A DNA stretch of 37,795 nucleotides from Anaerolineales bacterium (GTDB lineage: Bacteria > Chloroflexota > Anaerolineae > Anaerolineales > Villigracilaceae): positions 1-37,795 of the forward strand of contig CAKKRM010000112.1 in assembly GCA_919902735.1 (NCBI GenBank), given 5' to 3'. Of the stretch, positions 16,679 to 24,321 are shown piece by piece. Each line of letters opens with the position of its first letter. Position 1 is the first letter of the stretch. The position numbers and the translations under genes were made by a program. The notes under the pieces were generated by a model. That model worked only from the letters and a program-made list of their open reading frames with translations. It ran no database searches and was not told where the DNA came from.

Positions 16679-17545
16679 TTACGTCAATTTATCCAGCAAG
16701 GAATCCAGTTCCTCGTTGGAATAATAATAGATCGTAAGCGTGCCGCCATTTTTTCCGTGCTTCACTGTGACTTTTGTACTAAGACTGCGTTGCAGTCGTT
16801 TTTCCACATCGTTCACATCCGCGCTGCGGGTTGGTTTCTTCACCTTGATGGGTTTCTGCCCCGCCAGCTTTCGCACCAGTTCTTCCGCCTGACGGACACT
16901 CAAAGAAAGGTTCAGCAAGGTCTGCAACGCGGAAGCTTGCGCCTTTTGCGTGGACAACATCAACAAGGCGCGTGCGTGACCTTCGGTGATTCGTCCATCC
17001 ACCAGCGCCTGTTTGACAACGTCCGCAAGGCCAAGCAGGCGCAGGGTATTGGTCACAGCCACGCGACTTTTCCCAACACGTTTGGCAACCGCCTCATGCG
17101 AAAGACTGAAATCCTCCACCAATTGACGATAGGCTTCGGCTTCTTCCATCGCATTCAAATCCTCACGCTGGACGTTTTCGATCAACGCAAGTTCCAGCAA
17201 TTCCTGATTACTCGCCTGACGGGTAATGACGGGCACGGTCTTCAAACCAGCTCGCTGTGAAGCCTGCAAACGTCTCTCGCCTGCGATCAGGGTGTACGAG
17301 CCGTCTGCCTTCGGTAAAACGATAAGCGGCTGGATGACTCCATGCTCGCGAATGGAGGCGGCCAGTTCCAGCAAATCATCTTCCTTGAAATGAACACGCG
17401 GCTGATGCGGGTTAGGCTGGATCAACTCCACTGCCACCTGCTGCACACCTCCGCCGCTGCTTACAAACGCAAACGTAGAACTGGTTGATTTTCCACCAGG
17501 GATTAACGCATCCAAACCTTTGCCAAGACCTTTTCGCTGAGCCAT
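16679..17545 (-). CDS. parB: Chromosome partitioning protein ParB
   Basis: A 288-residue centromere-binding protein. It begins with MAQRKGLGKGLDALIP, the standard ParB opening. The CTP-binding N-terminal domain has IQPNPHQPR, HGVIQPLIV and AGERRLQASQRAG, then ENVQREDLNAMEEAEAY. A helix-turn-helix follows (SLSHEAVAKRVGKSRVAVTN), and the C-terminus is a dimerisation domain. The ATG at 17545 has AAAAGG eight bases before it; an in-frame start at 17566 is less likely. With ParA it should segregate the chromosome from parS sites. No good parS (TGTTTCACGTGAAACA) was seen in the window. A repeat fills the 88 bases between parA and parB. Confidence 0.96.
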   Translation of the reverse strand: MAQRKGLGKGLDALIPGGKSTSSTFAFVSSGGGVQQVAVELIQPNPHQPRVHFKEDDLLELAASIREHGVIQPLIVLPKADGSYTLIAGERRLQASQRAGLKTVPVITRQASNQELLELALIENVQREDLNAMEEAEAYRQLVEDFSLSHEAVAKRVGKSRVAVTNTLRLLGLADVVKQALVDGRITEGHARALLMLSTQKAQASALQTLLNLSLSVRQAEELVRKLAGQKPIKVKKPTRSADVNDVEKRLQRSLSTKVTVKHGKNGGTLTIYYYSNEELDSLLDKLT

Positions 17546-17560
17546 ATTATTTACCTTTTC

Positions 17561-17635
17561 AACCACAAAGGGTCACAAAGTGCCACAAAGGTTTAGAAGG
17601 TTTTCCTTCGTGTTCCTTAGTGACACTTTGTGGTT
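17561..17635. repeat. Imperfect 32-bp inverted repeat between parA and parB
   Basis: Arms 17561-17592 and 17604-17635 match at about 25 of 32 positions when one is reverse-complemented. Each arm starts AACCACAAAG and contains repeated CACAAAG-like units. The left part fills the spacer before parB and the right arm covers two bases of the parA stop codon. This type of ACCACAAAGG sequence is a common dispersed repeat in several bacterial phyla. A hairpin here could separate parA from parB translation. Confidence 0.6.
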
Positions 17636-18404
17636 AATGAGTATCGCTTTTTAACAATTCTTTTGCCAACGCTTCGTAAGCCAACGCACCGACAGAGGTG
17701 GGCGCATATTCCGAGATCGGCAATCCATACGAAGGCGCTTCTGCAAGGCGCACACTGCGCGGGATGACGCTCTTGAACACCTGATTCGGGAAATGTTTGC
17801 TCACTTCCGCAACTACATCTGTGGAAAGATTCGTGCGGCTGTCAAACATTGTCAACACCACGCCGCGCACGATCAGATCGGGAAACAACGCAGAACGCAC
17901 ACGCTCAATCGTTTGAGTCAATTGGCCGAGGCCTTCCAACGCGAGGTATTCGCATTGCACAGGCACGATCACGCCATCTACTGCGGCCATCAACCCGTTC
18001 ACGGTCAACAGGCCGAGCGAAGGCGGGCAATCGATCAACACATAATCATAACGATCCGAGATCGTCAAAATTGCTTTTCGCAAACGCATTTCGCGCGCCA
18101 GCTCATCCACCAACTCCACCTCCGCGCCAGCCAGCGAGGGCGAAGAAGGCAGCAGGGATAAATGCAATCGTTCATTCAGCAATACATACGGAAAAATATT
18201 TGGCTCACCCAACAAGGCTTCGTACGTGCCGCCCTGCACGCCCAACTTGTCCACACCCAAACAGGAGGTGGCATTGGCCTGCGGGTCAAGGTCCACCACC
18301 AGCACATGCTGGCCGAGCCGCGCAAGATACGCCGCCATATTAATAGTGGAGGTCGTCTTGCCCACTCCGCCTTTTTGATTCACCAACGTATAGATCTTCG
18401 TCAA
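17634..18404 (-). CDS. parA: Chromosome partitioning ATPase ParA (Soj type)
   Basis: A 256-residue ParA ATPase with deviant Walker A NQKGGVGKTTSTINMAAYL (Lys11 and Lys16), the VVDLDPQANATSCLG strand, and YVLIDCPPSLGLLTVNGL. The start is a TTG at 18404 preceded by GGAGG seven bases away; an open frame continues to 18518 but that extension has no homology-like content. The TTG overlaps the stop of the PfkB kinase gene (TTGA at 18401-18404), so the two are translationally coupled. It works with ParB to move chromosome origins. Its stop codon lies in the flanking inverted repeat. Confidence 0.96.
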   Translation of the reverse strand: MTKIYTLVNQKGGVGKTTSTINMAAYLARLGQHVLVVDLDPQANATSCLGVDKLGVQGGTYEALLGEPNIFPYVLLNERLHLSLLPSSPSLAGAEVELVDELAREMRLRKAILTISDRYDYVLIDCPPSLGLLTVNGLMAAVDGVIVPVQCEYLALEGLGQLTQTIERVRSALFPDLIVRGVVLTMFDSRTNLSTDVVAEVSKHFPNQVFKSVIPRSVRLAEAPSYGLPISEYAPTSVGALAYEALAKELLKSDTH

Positions 18405-19252
18405 GATAAAACCTCCATCAAACAACCTTCGATTTCTTCCTTCGTCGGAATCCCATTCAACCCAACGCGCGTCACCGAATGAGATGCAAGGTTCGTAGCA
18501 AAACGCGCCGCCTCCCACGGGTCGCGCGTTTGATGCAAGCGCGCAAAAAACGCCGCCGCAAAAATATCACCCGCACCCGTCGCATCCACTTCTGTGACAA
18601 CAGGCGCACGGAAGCGACGGCGATCCCCATTCCAATACAAGACCGAACCTGATTCCCCTTCTGTTAGACAAAGGACCCGCGTCTGATGCGCCATTGCTTC
18701 GACAAGTTCCAGATCGCGGTTGATATCCTCCACGCTCATTACCACGCCTCCCACCTGACCGAGAACCTGCTCGCTGTTCTCCCAGGCAGTGGCAAACACC
18801 CTGCCATTTTCATCCCAGCCGCGCATCCATCCCTGCGGCGTGACGCCAACCAATGAAGTGGGAAATTGCTCCGTCAATGTAGCGTCCAATTCCTGCGCGA
18901 TCGGCGCAAGATGGACAATAGCCGCATTCCGCCAAACCTGCGGCACGTGTTTAAAATTAATCAACGCGGCCTGATGATGTAACGTTTGTTTGCGTCCAGT
19001 TTCAGTTTTTACATTTTCAAAAATCGTGCTATGTTCCGTTGGGATGTTGACGATCTGAATGCCATCCAAAGCCTGCAAGGGCGCATCCTCCCCCGCCGAA
19101 GTAACGATCCCCACACTTAACCCCATTGCCCGCGCTGTCAATGCGGCATACGAAACCGTCCCGCCAAGCTGTTTGCCTGACCGAGTTAAATCCACAGCCA
19201 CATGGCCGATTGCAAGATACTCCACAGGTTGAAGGGATATAAGTTCGGACAT
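18401..19252 (-). CDS. PfkB-family (ribokinase-like) sugar or nucleoside kinase
   Basis: A 283-residue kinase of the ribokinase superfamily. It has an N-terminal IGHVAVDLT strand, the GGTVSYAALTARAMG region corresponding to the first PfkB signature, and the catalytic second signature VDATGAGDIFAAAF with Asp229 as base. The substrate is not readable. It is first in the series that continues into parA and parB and overlaps parA by four bases. A perfect TATAAT lies 7 bases before its ATG, with no ribosome site, fitting a leaderless transcript. A kinase of this type coupled to parA may occur more widely in the lineage, which could be checked. Confidence 0.88.
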   Translation of the reverse strand: MSELISLQPVEYLAIGHVAVDLTRSGKQLGGTVSYAALTARAMGLSVGIVTSAGEDAPLQALDGIQIVNIPTEHSTIFENVKTETGRKQTLHHQAALINFKHVPQVWRNAAIVHLAPIAQELDATLTEQFPTSLVGVTPQGWMRGWDENGRVFATAWENSEQVLGQVGGVVMSVEDINRDLELVEAMAHQTRVLCLTEGESGSVLYWNGDRRRFRAPVVTEVDATGAGDIFAAAFFARLHQTRDPWEAARFATNLASHSVTRVGLNGIPTKEEIEGCLMEVLS

Positions 19253-19259
19253 GCGCTGA

Positions 19260-19265
19260 ATTATA
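19260..19265 (-). promoter_or_regulatory. Candidate -10 box for the PfkB-parA-parB series
   Basis: A perfect TATAAT on the minus strand ends 7 bases before the ATG at 19252. A consensus -35 box is missing; at that distance lies one arm of the 20-bp hairpin 19275-19326. The spacing implies that transcription starts at or beside the start codon. Confidence 0.55.
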
Positions 19266-19274
19266 CCGTAGGGG

Positions 19275-19326
19275 TTCTTTCTTCTTTCCTCTTTTATGAA
19301 CCAAAGAAAGAGGAAAGAAGAAAGAA
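19275..19326. repeat. 20-bp perfect purine/pyrimidine inverted repeat
   Basis: Arms 19275-19294 (all pyrimidine) and 19307-19326 (all purine) are exact reverse complements around a 12-base loop. The strand asymmetry is striking: one arm is only C and T, the other only A and G. It lies just upstream of the PfkB -10 box and next to a MITE-like repeat. It has no T-run on the minus strand, so it is not an obvious terminator. Confidence 0.7.
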
Positions 19327-19331
19327 AAAAG

Positions 19332-19443
19332 GTATCTTCTCATTTTCTTGGGGATGGAGGCACACCGTCCCGAAGGTTTGAGCGGCTCAACCAGGTTTTT
19401 TGAGGAAACCTTCGGGACGTTTCCCTTCTTTTTGAGAAGATAC
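19332..19443. repeat. MITE-like palindromic element, copy C
   Basis: The ends GTATCTTCTCA (19332-19342) and TGAGAAGATAC (19433-19443) are perfect 11-bp inverted repeats. Inside are ACCGTCCCGAAGGTTT and AAACCTTCGGGACGTTT, the same core as the elements at 4583-4691 and 37655-37737, but the outer ends differ. A short AAAAAAG direct repeat borders it, too simple to count as proof of transposition. It abuts the T-run of the jag operon terminator. Confidence 0.6.
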
Positions 19444-19475
19444 AAAAAAAGACCGCAAACAATTGTCTGCGGTCT
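19444..19475 (-). terminator. Intrinsic terminator of the rpmH-jag operon
   Basis: On the minus strand an 11-bp stem (19465-19475 with 19450-19460, one mismatch) with loop AATT is followed directly by seven T residues (19450-19444). It lies 20 bases after the jag stop codon. Confidence 0.88.
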
Positions 19476-19494
19476 GTAGTCGGCGGTCGAGATT

Positions 19495-20352
19495 TTATTC
19501 TTTTGGCAAAATTACCACTTTGCGGTACGGGTCTTCGCCCGTGCTTTCGGTGATAACGGCAGGATGGCCGCGCAATTCGATGTGTACCACACGCCGTTCG
19601 TTGGAATTCATCGGCTCCATGGTTACTTTGCGGCCTGTCTTGGTCACCTGGTCTGCCATGCGGTTAGCTAGCTGGCGGATCTGCTTTTCGCGGCGGGAGC
19701 GGTAGCCTTCCACATCCACCGTCAACTGCACCCATTGCTGAGACTGCTTGCCGACGATCAATGAGGCGATATGCTGAAATGCGGCCAATGTCTCCGCATG
19801 ACGGCCAATCAGGGAGCTGAGGTCATCGCCGCGCACGTCCACTTGAATGCTGCGGCGGTCATCGGCGCTGGCATCTTCGTAATGGGCAGAGACCTGGGCC
19901 TTCATCCCCAGATGACCGATCAATTTGGATACAACTTCTTCGGCAGTATCTAAAAGCTGGTCGTGTTCGAGGCGTTCCACTTTTTCAACGTTGGCAGGCG
20001 CTTCGGCAACGGGTTTCTTTTCAACCTGGCGCGGCGCGGGTTCTTTCGCTTTCAGCGTGGATTCTGCCTTTTTTGCAGGATCAGGCTTACGGTCTGCACG
20101 AGGCGAGGGTTTGGGTTGTGCTTTCGCTTCCTCGGTGAATGAATCCACAACGGGTTTATATTCCCCGGGCGGGGGATTCACGGTCAGGCGCACACGCACC
20201 TGGCGGCCGCCAAGTCCGAAGAGGCCTTTGGTGCCCGAATCCAAAACTTCCACAGAAACGGCATCTGCCGTCAGGCCAAGTTGAGCCAGCCCTTGCTGCA
20301 GGGCTTCTTCAACGGTTGGGGCGATGATCTCAAGCGTAGTGCGCTCGTTCAT
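19495..20352 (-). CDS. jag: RNA-binding protein Jag/KhpB (Jag-N, KH, R3H)
   Basis: A 285-residue protein. The Jag-N domain (about 1-55) ends in EVLDSGTKGLFGLGGRQVRV. A charged, low-complexity linker (about 60-130, rich in Lys, Pro, Glu and Ala) separates it from a KH domain (about 140-215, with DLSSLIGRHAETLAAFQHI) and an R3H domain (about 218-283, with NRMADQVTKTGRKVTMEPM and NSNERRVVHIEL). KhpB/Jag binds RNA and affects cell division and envelope functions in Gram-positives. GGGAGG lies five bases before the ATG. It follows yidC by nine bases and ends at the operon terminator. Confidence 0.95.
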   Translation of the reverse strand: MNERTTLEIIAPTVEEALQQGLAQLGLTADAVSVEVLDSGTKGLFGLGGRQVRVRLTVNPPPGEYKPVVDSFTEEAKAQPKPSPRADRKPDPAKKAESTLKAKEPAPRQVEKKPVAEAPANVEKVERLEHDQLLDTAEEVVSKLIGHLGMKAQVSAHYEDASADDRRSIQVDVRGDDLSSLIGRHAETLAAFQHIASLIVGKQSQQWVQLTVDVEGYRSRREKQIRQLANRMADQVTKTGRKVTMEPMNSNERRVVHIELRGHPAVITESTGEDPYRKVVILPKE

Positions 20353-20361
20353 GTTGCCTCC

Positions 20362-21147
20362 CTACTTTTTTTTCGCAGGTGATGGTTTGCCGCCGCCGAA
20401 AAGGTTGCTCCAGTTGGCGCGGCCGGTTGCGGCGTATTGCGCAACGCCGAGAAGGTTGCTGATAATGAAATAAACTGAAATGCCGGAAGCAAAGTTCAAC
20501 GCGAACCAGCCAAGCATCAAGGGCATATAAACGCCCATCATTTTTGTCATCTGGGCGCTTTGGTCGTTGGGGTTGCTCGAGGCAGGCATGGTAAGTTTGG
20601 ATTGCACCCAGGTGGTGAGCGCCACAATGACGGCAAGGGTGGGCAGACCAAAGCCAAGTATCTGAATGGATTCAGGGCGGCCTAAGTCCATCCACAGGAA
20701 TGTGCTGTTGAGTGGGATGATGTTCTCGACATTCTGGAATGGATACACCGTGCGGGCAAGCTGCAACATGTCGAACGGGGTTGCGGAAAGCGCGCGCGTG
20801 ATGCTTTGATATAAGCCAATGATGATGGGGAATTGCACCAGCGTCGGCAGGCAGGATGCAAAGGGATTGATGCCGCGATCTTTGTAAATGCGCATTTGTT
20901 CCTGCGCAAGTTTTTCCTTATCCTTCGCATACTTCTTTTGAATATCCTGCCATTCCTTGTCGTTTTGTAATTCCTGCATGGCCTGTGCGCCTTTTACCTG
21001 CGAGGCGTTCAGGGGCCAGGTGAGCAATTTGATGAGGATGGTGAATAAAATGATCGCAAGGCCAAACATGTGCGGGCCATGCCCAAGAATGTCATAGATC
21101 CACAATAAAAGGTTGGTCATCGGTTGAATGATAATAGTTTGCCACAT
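20362..21147 (-). CDS. yidC: Membrane protein insertase YidC/OxaI/Alb3 family
   Basis: A 261-residue insertase of the short Gram-positive/Oxa1 type, without the large periplasmic domain of proteobacterial YidC. Hydrophobic segments lie near residues 27-46, 95-117, 160-183 and 203-235. A charged cytoplasmic hairpin (about 60-92, KEWQDIQKKYAKDKEKLAQE) and the typical INPFASCLPTLVQFPIIIGLY are present. The position usually held by a conserved Arg in the first core helix reads ILIKLLTWPLN, with Lys40. The C-terminal tail is Lys-rich. It inserts membrane proteins with or without Sec. It lies 12 bases after the PQQ lipoprotein gene. Confidence 0.95.
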   Translation of the reverse strand: MWQTIIIQPMTNLLLWIYDILGHGPHMFGLAIILFTILIKLLTWPLNASQVKGAQAMQELQNDKEWQDIQKKYAKDKEKLAQEQMRIYKDRGINPFASCLPTLVQFPIIIGLYQSITRALSATPFDMLQLARTVYPFQNVENIIPLNSTFLWMDLGRPESIQILGFGLPTLAVIVALTTWVQSKLTMPASSNPNDQSAQMTKMMGVYMPLMLGWFALNFASGISVYFIISNLLGVAQYAATGRANWSNLFGGGKPSPAKKK

Positions 21148-21159
21148 GGGTTAATATCC

Positions 21160-22233
21160 TTATTTCTCGGGCGTGAACGTCCAGGCTTGTTTGCCTTCCA
21201 CGTCGTAGGCGACGAGGGCAAACTCAGCTTGATATGGCGCCACAAGAATCAGCTCGCCAGAAATGACGGGTGACGTATAGATTTTTCCACCGGGTATCTT
21301 TTCCCAGGCGATTTTTCCTTCGCGGTCGAGGGCGAAGAAGGAACCCGATTCAGTCGCAACGTATAGCTGGTCCCCCACTACAAGCAGACTCGCCACGACG
21401 GGGCCGTCTGGCTGCACGCCATCCCAATTCTGGCTGCCGCTGGCAATATCAAGCGAATAGACAATGCCATCCAGATCGGCATAGTAGAGTGTGTTCCCGT
21501 CAATGACAGGGGTTCCCCAAATCCAGTTCCCGGCAGTGGTGATGACTTCATGATTGCCATTGGACTGAATGAACTCAACTGTGGAGGCGAATGAACCGAC
21601 ATAAACACCGTCCGCGCCGATTGCCGGGCTGCCGGGGGCTGCGCCGCCGAGGTCGATGGTTTCTTTTATCACGCCTTGGACAGGGTCAATAACATGCAAG
21701 TTGTGATCAAGTGAAGTGACATAAAGAAGCGTACCATCCGTTGAAGGTGTTGACCACAATGCCCCGCCCAATTTAATGGGGGCTGCGGCTTGTTTGCCTT
21801 CCATATCCAGAATATAGAGAAAGCCGTCTGTGTTCGGGGCGTAGATTTTTTCATTGAAGACGAGCGGCGAGGCCATCCATGCGCCTTTTGCGCCTGAGAA
21901 ATTTTCAGCCCAATTCTCTTTGCCAGTCTCTGGGTTGAGGCTGATGAAGGGATGGTTTGTGCCCGCGCTGCCGATCAGCAATTGGCCGTCTTGTGTAAGA
22001 ACGGGGGTTGCATAAAACAGAAGTTTATTATCCGCCTCGGAAGGATACTGCCAGGCTTCTCTGCCATTCTCCACATTCACTGAGTAAATAAAAGATCCGC
22101 TGGACATGTAAGCGCGTTCTGCATCTGCGGCGAGGCCAGGCCAGTTATTCGAAAGGGGCCGTCCACTACACGCGCTGAGGATGATCGCGCCAAGCATAAG
22201 CAGGGAAATTAACAACAATCGTTTTGTTTTCAA
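21160..22233 (-). CDS. PQQ-repeat beta-propeller lipoprotein (BamB-like fold)
   Basis: A 357-residue exported lipoprotein. The signal peptide ends in ILSAC (Cys22). The mature part is a run of PQQ-like blades such as GSFIYSVNVENGREAWQYP, GFLYILDMEGKQAA, GIVYSLDIASGSQNW and GSFFALDREGKIAWE. No quinone-enzyme catalytic residues are evident, so it is probably a binding or scaffold propeller, as in BamB. The start is a TTG with AGGAG about ten bases upstream. It sits between yidD and yidC, a place where the conserved operon normally has no such gene, so a role in membrane protein insertion or folding is an attractive but unproven idea. Confidence 0.85.
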   Translation of the reverse strand: MKTKRLLLISLLMLGAIILSACSGRPLSNNWPGLAADAERAYMSSGSFIYSVNVENGREAWQYPSEADNKLLFYATPVLTQDGQLLIGSAGTNHPFISLNPETGKENWAENFSGAKGAWMASPLVFNEKIYAPNTDGFLYILDMEGKQAAAPIKLGGALWSTPSTDGTLLYVTSLDHNLHVIDPVQGVIKETIDLGGAAPGSPAIGADGVYVGSFASTVEFIQSNGNHEVITTAGNWIWGTPVIDGNTLYYADLDGIVYSLDIASGSQNWDGVQPDGPVVASLLVVGDQLYVATESGSFFALDREGKIAWEKIPGGKIYTSPVISGELILVAPYQAEFALVAYDVEGKQAWTFTPEK

Positions 22234-22284
22234 GTTCGTAGTACTCCTGACTAGTCATAACCGCCATGCACATGACGATATTTT

Positions 22285-22521
22285 TTATTTAACAGGGTCG
22301 TACCCACCCGGGTTGAAAGGATTGCAGCGCAAAACGCGCCAGGCCGCCATCAACGAGCCTTTGAGCGCGCCATGTTTATAAACTGCCTGATACCCGTAAT
22401 GGGAACAGGATGGATAAAAACGGCAGGTATTCGCGGGCAGGCCCGGCGATACCACCATTTGATATAAACGAATCAAGGCCAGCACAACAATGCGCGGCCA
22501 GTTTGCCAACTTACGAGACAT
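22285..22521 (-). CDS. yidD: Membrane protein insertion efficiency factor YidD
   Basis: A 78-residue protein with the hallmark [20 protein letters not shown], then [28 protein letters not shown]. The N-terminal helix ([15 protein letters not shown]) is amphipathic, as in the family. YidD assists the YidC insertase. The ATG at 22521 gives the normal length; an in-frame ATG at 22581, overlapping the end of rnpA by 11 bases, would add 20 polar residues and is possible. Neither has a strong ribosome site. Confidence 0.92.
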   Translation of the reverse strand: MSRKLANWPRIVVLALIRLYQMVVSPGLPANTCRFYPSCSHYGYQAVYKHGALKGSLMAAWRVLRCNPFNPGGYDPVK

Positions 22522-22570
22522 GTCTCGCAGGCGCGGCTCATGAGAATAATCATGCAGGTGAAATTGATCT

Positions 22571-22924
22571 TCAGGATTCATCCACGGGGAGGATTCTTGC
22601 GCGTTGCAAAAGGTTGAGAAGCGCGGAGCGGGTATCTGCCAAAGTGGCGGTAACAAGTGCGGGTCTGGCAATCAGGATCAGGTCCCAGCCTGAGGCGAGC
22701 GAGGGAAGCAATGATCGCATGGCTTCACGTAAAAGTCGCTTGGCACGGTTGCGGTGGACGGCTGTCCCTGTTGTTTTCCCTGCGGCCACCCCCACACGAA
22801 TGTGAGGGGAGGTTTTGTCGCTGGCCTGTGTTACTAACACAACAAGCGGATGGGCATAGGACTTGCCTGTTCGCCGCACCCGCTTGAAATCTTCAGATCG
22901 GGACAGTCGAAATTTTCTCTGCAC
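22571..22924 (-). CDS. rnpA: Ribonuclease P protein component
   Basis: A 117-residue basic protein. It begins [21 protein letters not shown], the standard RnpA opening, and contains the RNR signature [17 protein letters not shown]. It binds the catalytic RNA of RNase P and helps 5' processing of tRNA precursors. The start is a GTG at 22924 with GAGG six bases upstream; no ATG is available at the right place. It follows rpmH by 36 bases. Confidence 0.96.
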   Translation of the reverse strand: MQRKFRLSRSEDFKRVRRTGKSYAHPLVVLVTQASDKTSPHIRVGVAAGKTTGTAVHRNRAKRLLREAMRSLLPSLASGWDLILIARPALVTATLADTRSALLNLLQRARILPVDES

Positions 22925-22960
22925 CCGCGCCTCAATCGTGATATTCGCTCGTTGATAATC

Positions 22961-23131
22961 CTACCAACGAGTCTTCTTGACATGCTCGTTGGACTTGACA
23001 GTCAATCTATAGCGGCCGCGTAAACGGCGGCGCTTGAGCACATTACGGCCATCAGCCGTGGACATGCGTTTGCGGAATCCATGCACGCGCACGCGGCGGC
23101 GGATCTTGGGTTGGTATGTTCTTTTAACCAT
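22961..23131 (-). CDS. rpmH: 50S ribosomal protein L34
   Basis: A 56-residue highly basic protein starting [20 protein letters not shown] with the conserved [19 protein letters not shown]. The end is slightly longer than in most L34 proteins ([13 protein letters not shown]). The ATG at 23131 is preceded by AGGAAG eight bases away. It is the first gene of the rpmH-rnpA-yidD-PQQ-yidC-jag operon and has a strong promoter. dnaA, often upstream of rpmH, is not here. Confidence 0.97.
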   Translation of the reverse strand: MVKRTYQPKIRRRVRVHGFRKRMSTADGRNVLKRRRLRGRYRLTVKSNEHVKKTRW

Positions 23132-23205
23132 TCGAAATACTTCCTTCTTATTAGATGATTGCAAACCCCATAGCAGGGAGTTGGCTTGTCAGTTAGTGGC
23201 GCAAA

Positions 23206-23235
23206 ATTATACCCCAATGACTTTGATTCGGTCAA
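23206..23235 (-). promoter_or_regulatory. Promoter of the rpmH operon
   Basis: On the minus strand TTGACC (23230-23235) and a perfect TATAAT (23206-23211) are separated by 18 bases. The predicted start leaves a leader of about 65-70 bases before the rpmH ATG at 23131. Confidence 0.8.
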
Positions 23236-23252
23236 TTTGGATTCAAAGCAGC

Positions 23253-24263
23253 TTAAAAGTACTTATCCCATATTCTTTGCTTTGCGGACTCTTCAATAAA
23301 TGAAGACTCAAAGGCAAAGCGATTGCAGAGGGCGATATCTTCCATGCTCATGCCCAAAATTTCATGAGCAATGCGATATTCGTTGTTGACATTCGTTTCC
23401 AAAACCTCGGGATCATCAGAATTGATGGTTACTCGCACGCCGAGGTCGAAGAGCTTTCTAAGTGGATGCGCCTCAATCGTCGGGACGGAGTTGGTCAGGT
23501 AGTTGGACCAGGGATTCACCTCAAGCGTTATCCCCTTCTCCTTGATTAACCCCACAGCTTTCATGTCTTCGATGCTGTGAATGCCGTGCCCAAGGCGGTC
23601 TGGCTGAAAATTATTGATGGTTTCGATGACATACGAAGCTGGCGTATCTTCGCCTGTGTGGATGGTGACTTTCAAGCCCGCGTCTTTGGCTTTCAGAATC
23701 GGCCTGACAAAATCCTGCGCGGGATAAAGAAGCTCGCCATCCGCAAGGTCAACGGCTTGGATGTATTTTTTATGGCGAATGGCCCAGTCCACGGTTTTGA
23801 CGCATGACTCCGCGCCCATGCCGCGGGATGTGATGGCGATGATGCCGATTGCCATGTCGAATTCTTTTTCGGCGCGTTCCTTGGCGCGAAGTAGTCCATC
23901 AAGACAGGCATCCCAATCCACATTGTGACCATGGAACGCCCAATCTGGCGAAAAACGGACCTCAAATAATTTGATATTTTGCTTCGCGCAATCTTCGAAC
24001 AATTCCCATGCGATGCGCTCGAAGACAGCGGGCGAGGTAATGCTATTTTGAAAAATAGCAAATGCATCCAGCACGGCTTGCAGGTCACGCAACTGGTTGT
24101 AGACTTTGACATGCTTGTCCAATTCAGCGGCTTCATACGCAGGCAGTTTTAAATTGTATTCACGTGCAATATCAATAATGGTCTGCGTGCGAATCGCGCC
24201 TTCGAGATGGCAGTGGATTTCGGTCTTTGGGATGTCGTTGTATTTAGGATCAAAATTTTTCAT
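23253..24263 (-). CDS. add: Adenosine deaminase
   Basis: A 336-residue zinc hydrolase that converts adenosine (and deoxyadenosine) to inosine in purine salvage. Visible are the metal pair in TEIHCHLEGA (His17, His19), IHTGED (His202 and catalytic Glu205), RLGHGIHS (His226) and the NSDDPEV loop (Asp283 and Asp284). All are intact and the length is normal. A related adenine deaminase activity cannot be ruled out from motifs alone. It lies 58 bases after the M20 gene and may share its transcript; the spacer is filled by a GGAC-type repeat. No terminator is visible before the rpmH promoter. Confidence 0.9.
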   Translation of the reverse strand: MKNFDPKYNDIPKTEIHCHLEGAIRTQTIIDIAREYNLKLPAYEAAELDKHVKVYNQLRDLQAVLDAFAIFQNSITSPAVFERIAWELFEDCAKQNIKLFEVRFSPDWAFHGHNVDWDACLDGLLRAKERAEKEFDMAIGIIAITSRGMGAESCVKTVDWAIRHKKYIQAVDLADGELLYPAQDFVRPILKAKDAGLKVTIHTGEDTPASYVIETINNFQPDRLGHGIHSIEDMKAVGLIKEKGITLEVNPWSNYLTNSVPTIEAHPLRKLFDLGVRVTINSDDPEVLETNVNNEYRIAHEILGMSMEDIALCNRFAFESSFIEESAKQRIWDKYF

Positions 24264-24274
24264 GGAAGTCCTTT

Positions 24275-24314
24275 GGACAATAGACGATGGACAACGGTCT
24301 ACAGTCCACGGTCT
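24275..24314. repeat. GGAC-type imperfect repeat in the add leader
   Basis: The spacer contains staggered copies of GGACAA/GGACAATAGACGATGG and later CAGTCCACGGTC, which partly pair with each other. Similar GGACNNTGGACNN stretches are common intergenic repeats in several bacterial phyla. No direct-repeat boundary is visible. Confidence 0.3.
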
Positions 24315-24321
24315 CTGAATT

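Noticed and set aside
18405-18518. N-terminal extension of ParA
   Set aside because: The extension overlaps the PfkB kinase gene and lacks ParA character, while the TTG at 18404 has a strong ribosome site.
22961-23260. Replication origin next to rpmH and parAB
   Set aside because: No dnaA gene and no cluster of TTATCCACA-type boxes was seen; the spacer holds only the rpmH promoter.
24140-24160. CACGTG-centred sequence in the adenosine deaminase gene as a possible parS site
   Set aside because: Only about 11 of 16 positions fit TGTTTCACGTGAAACA and it lies within coding sequence. Other CACGTG sites (near 9755 and 28466) fit even less well.
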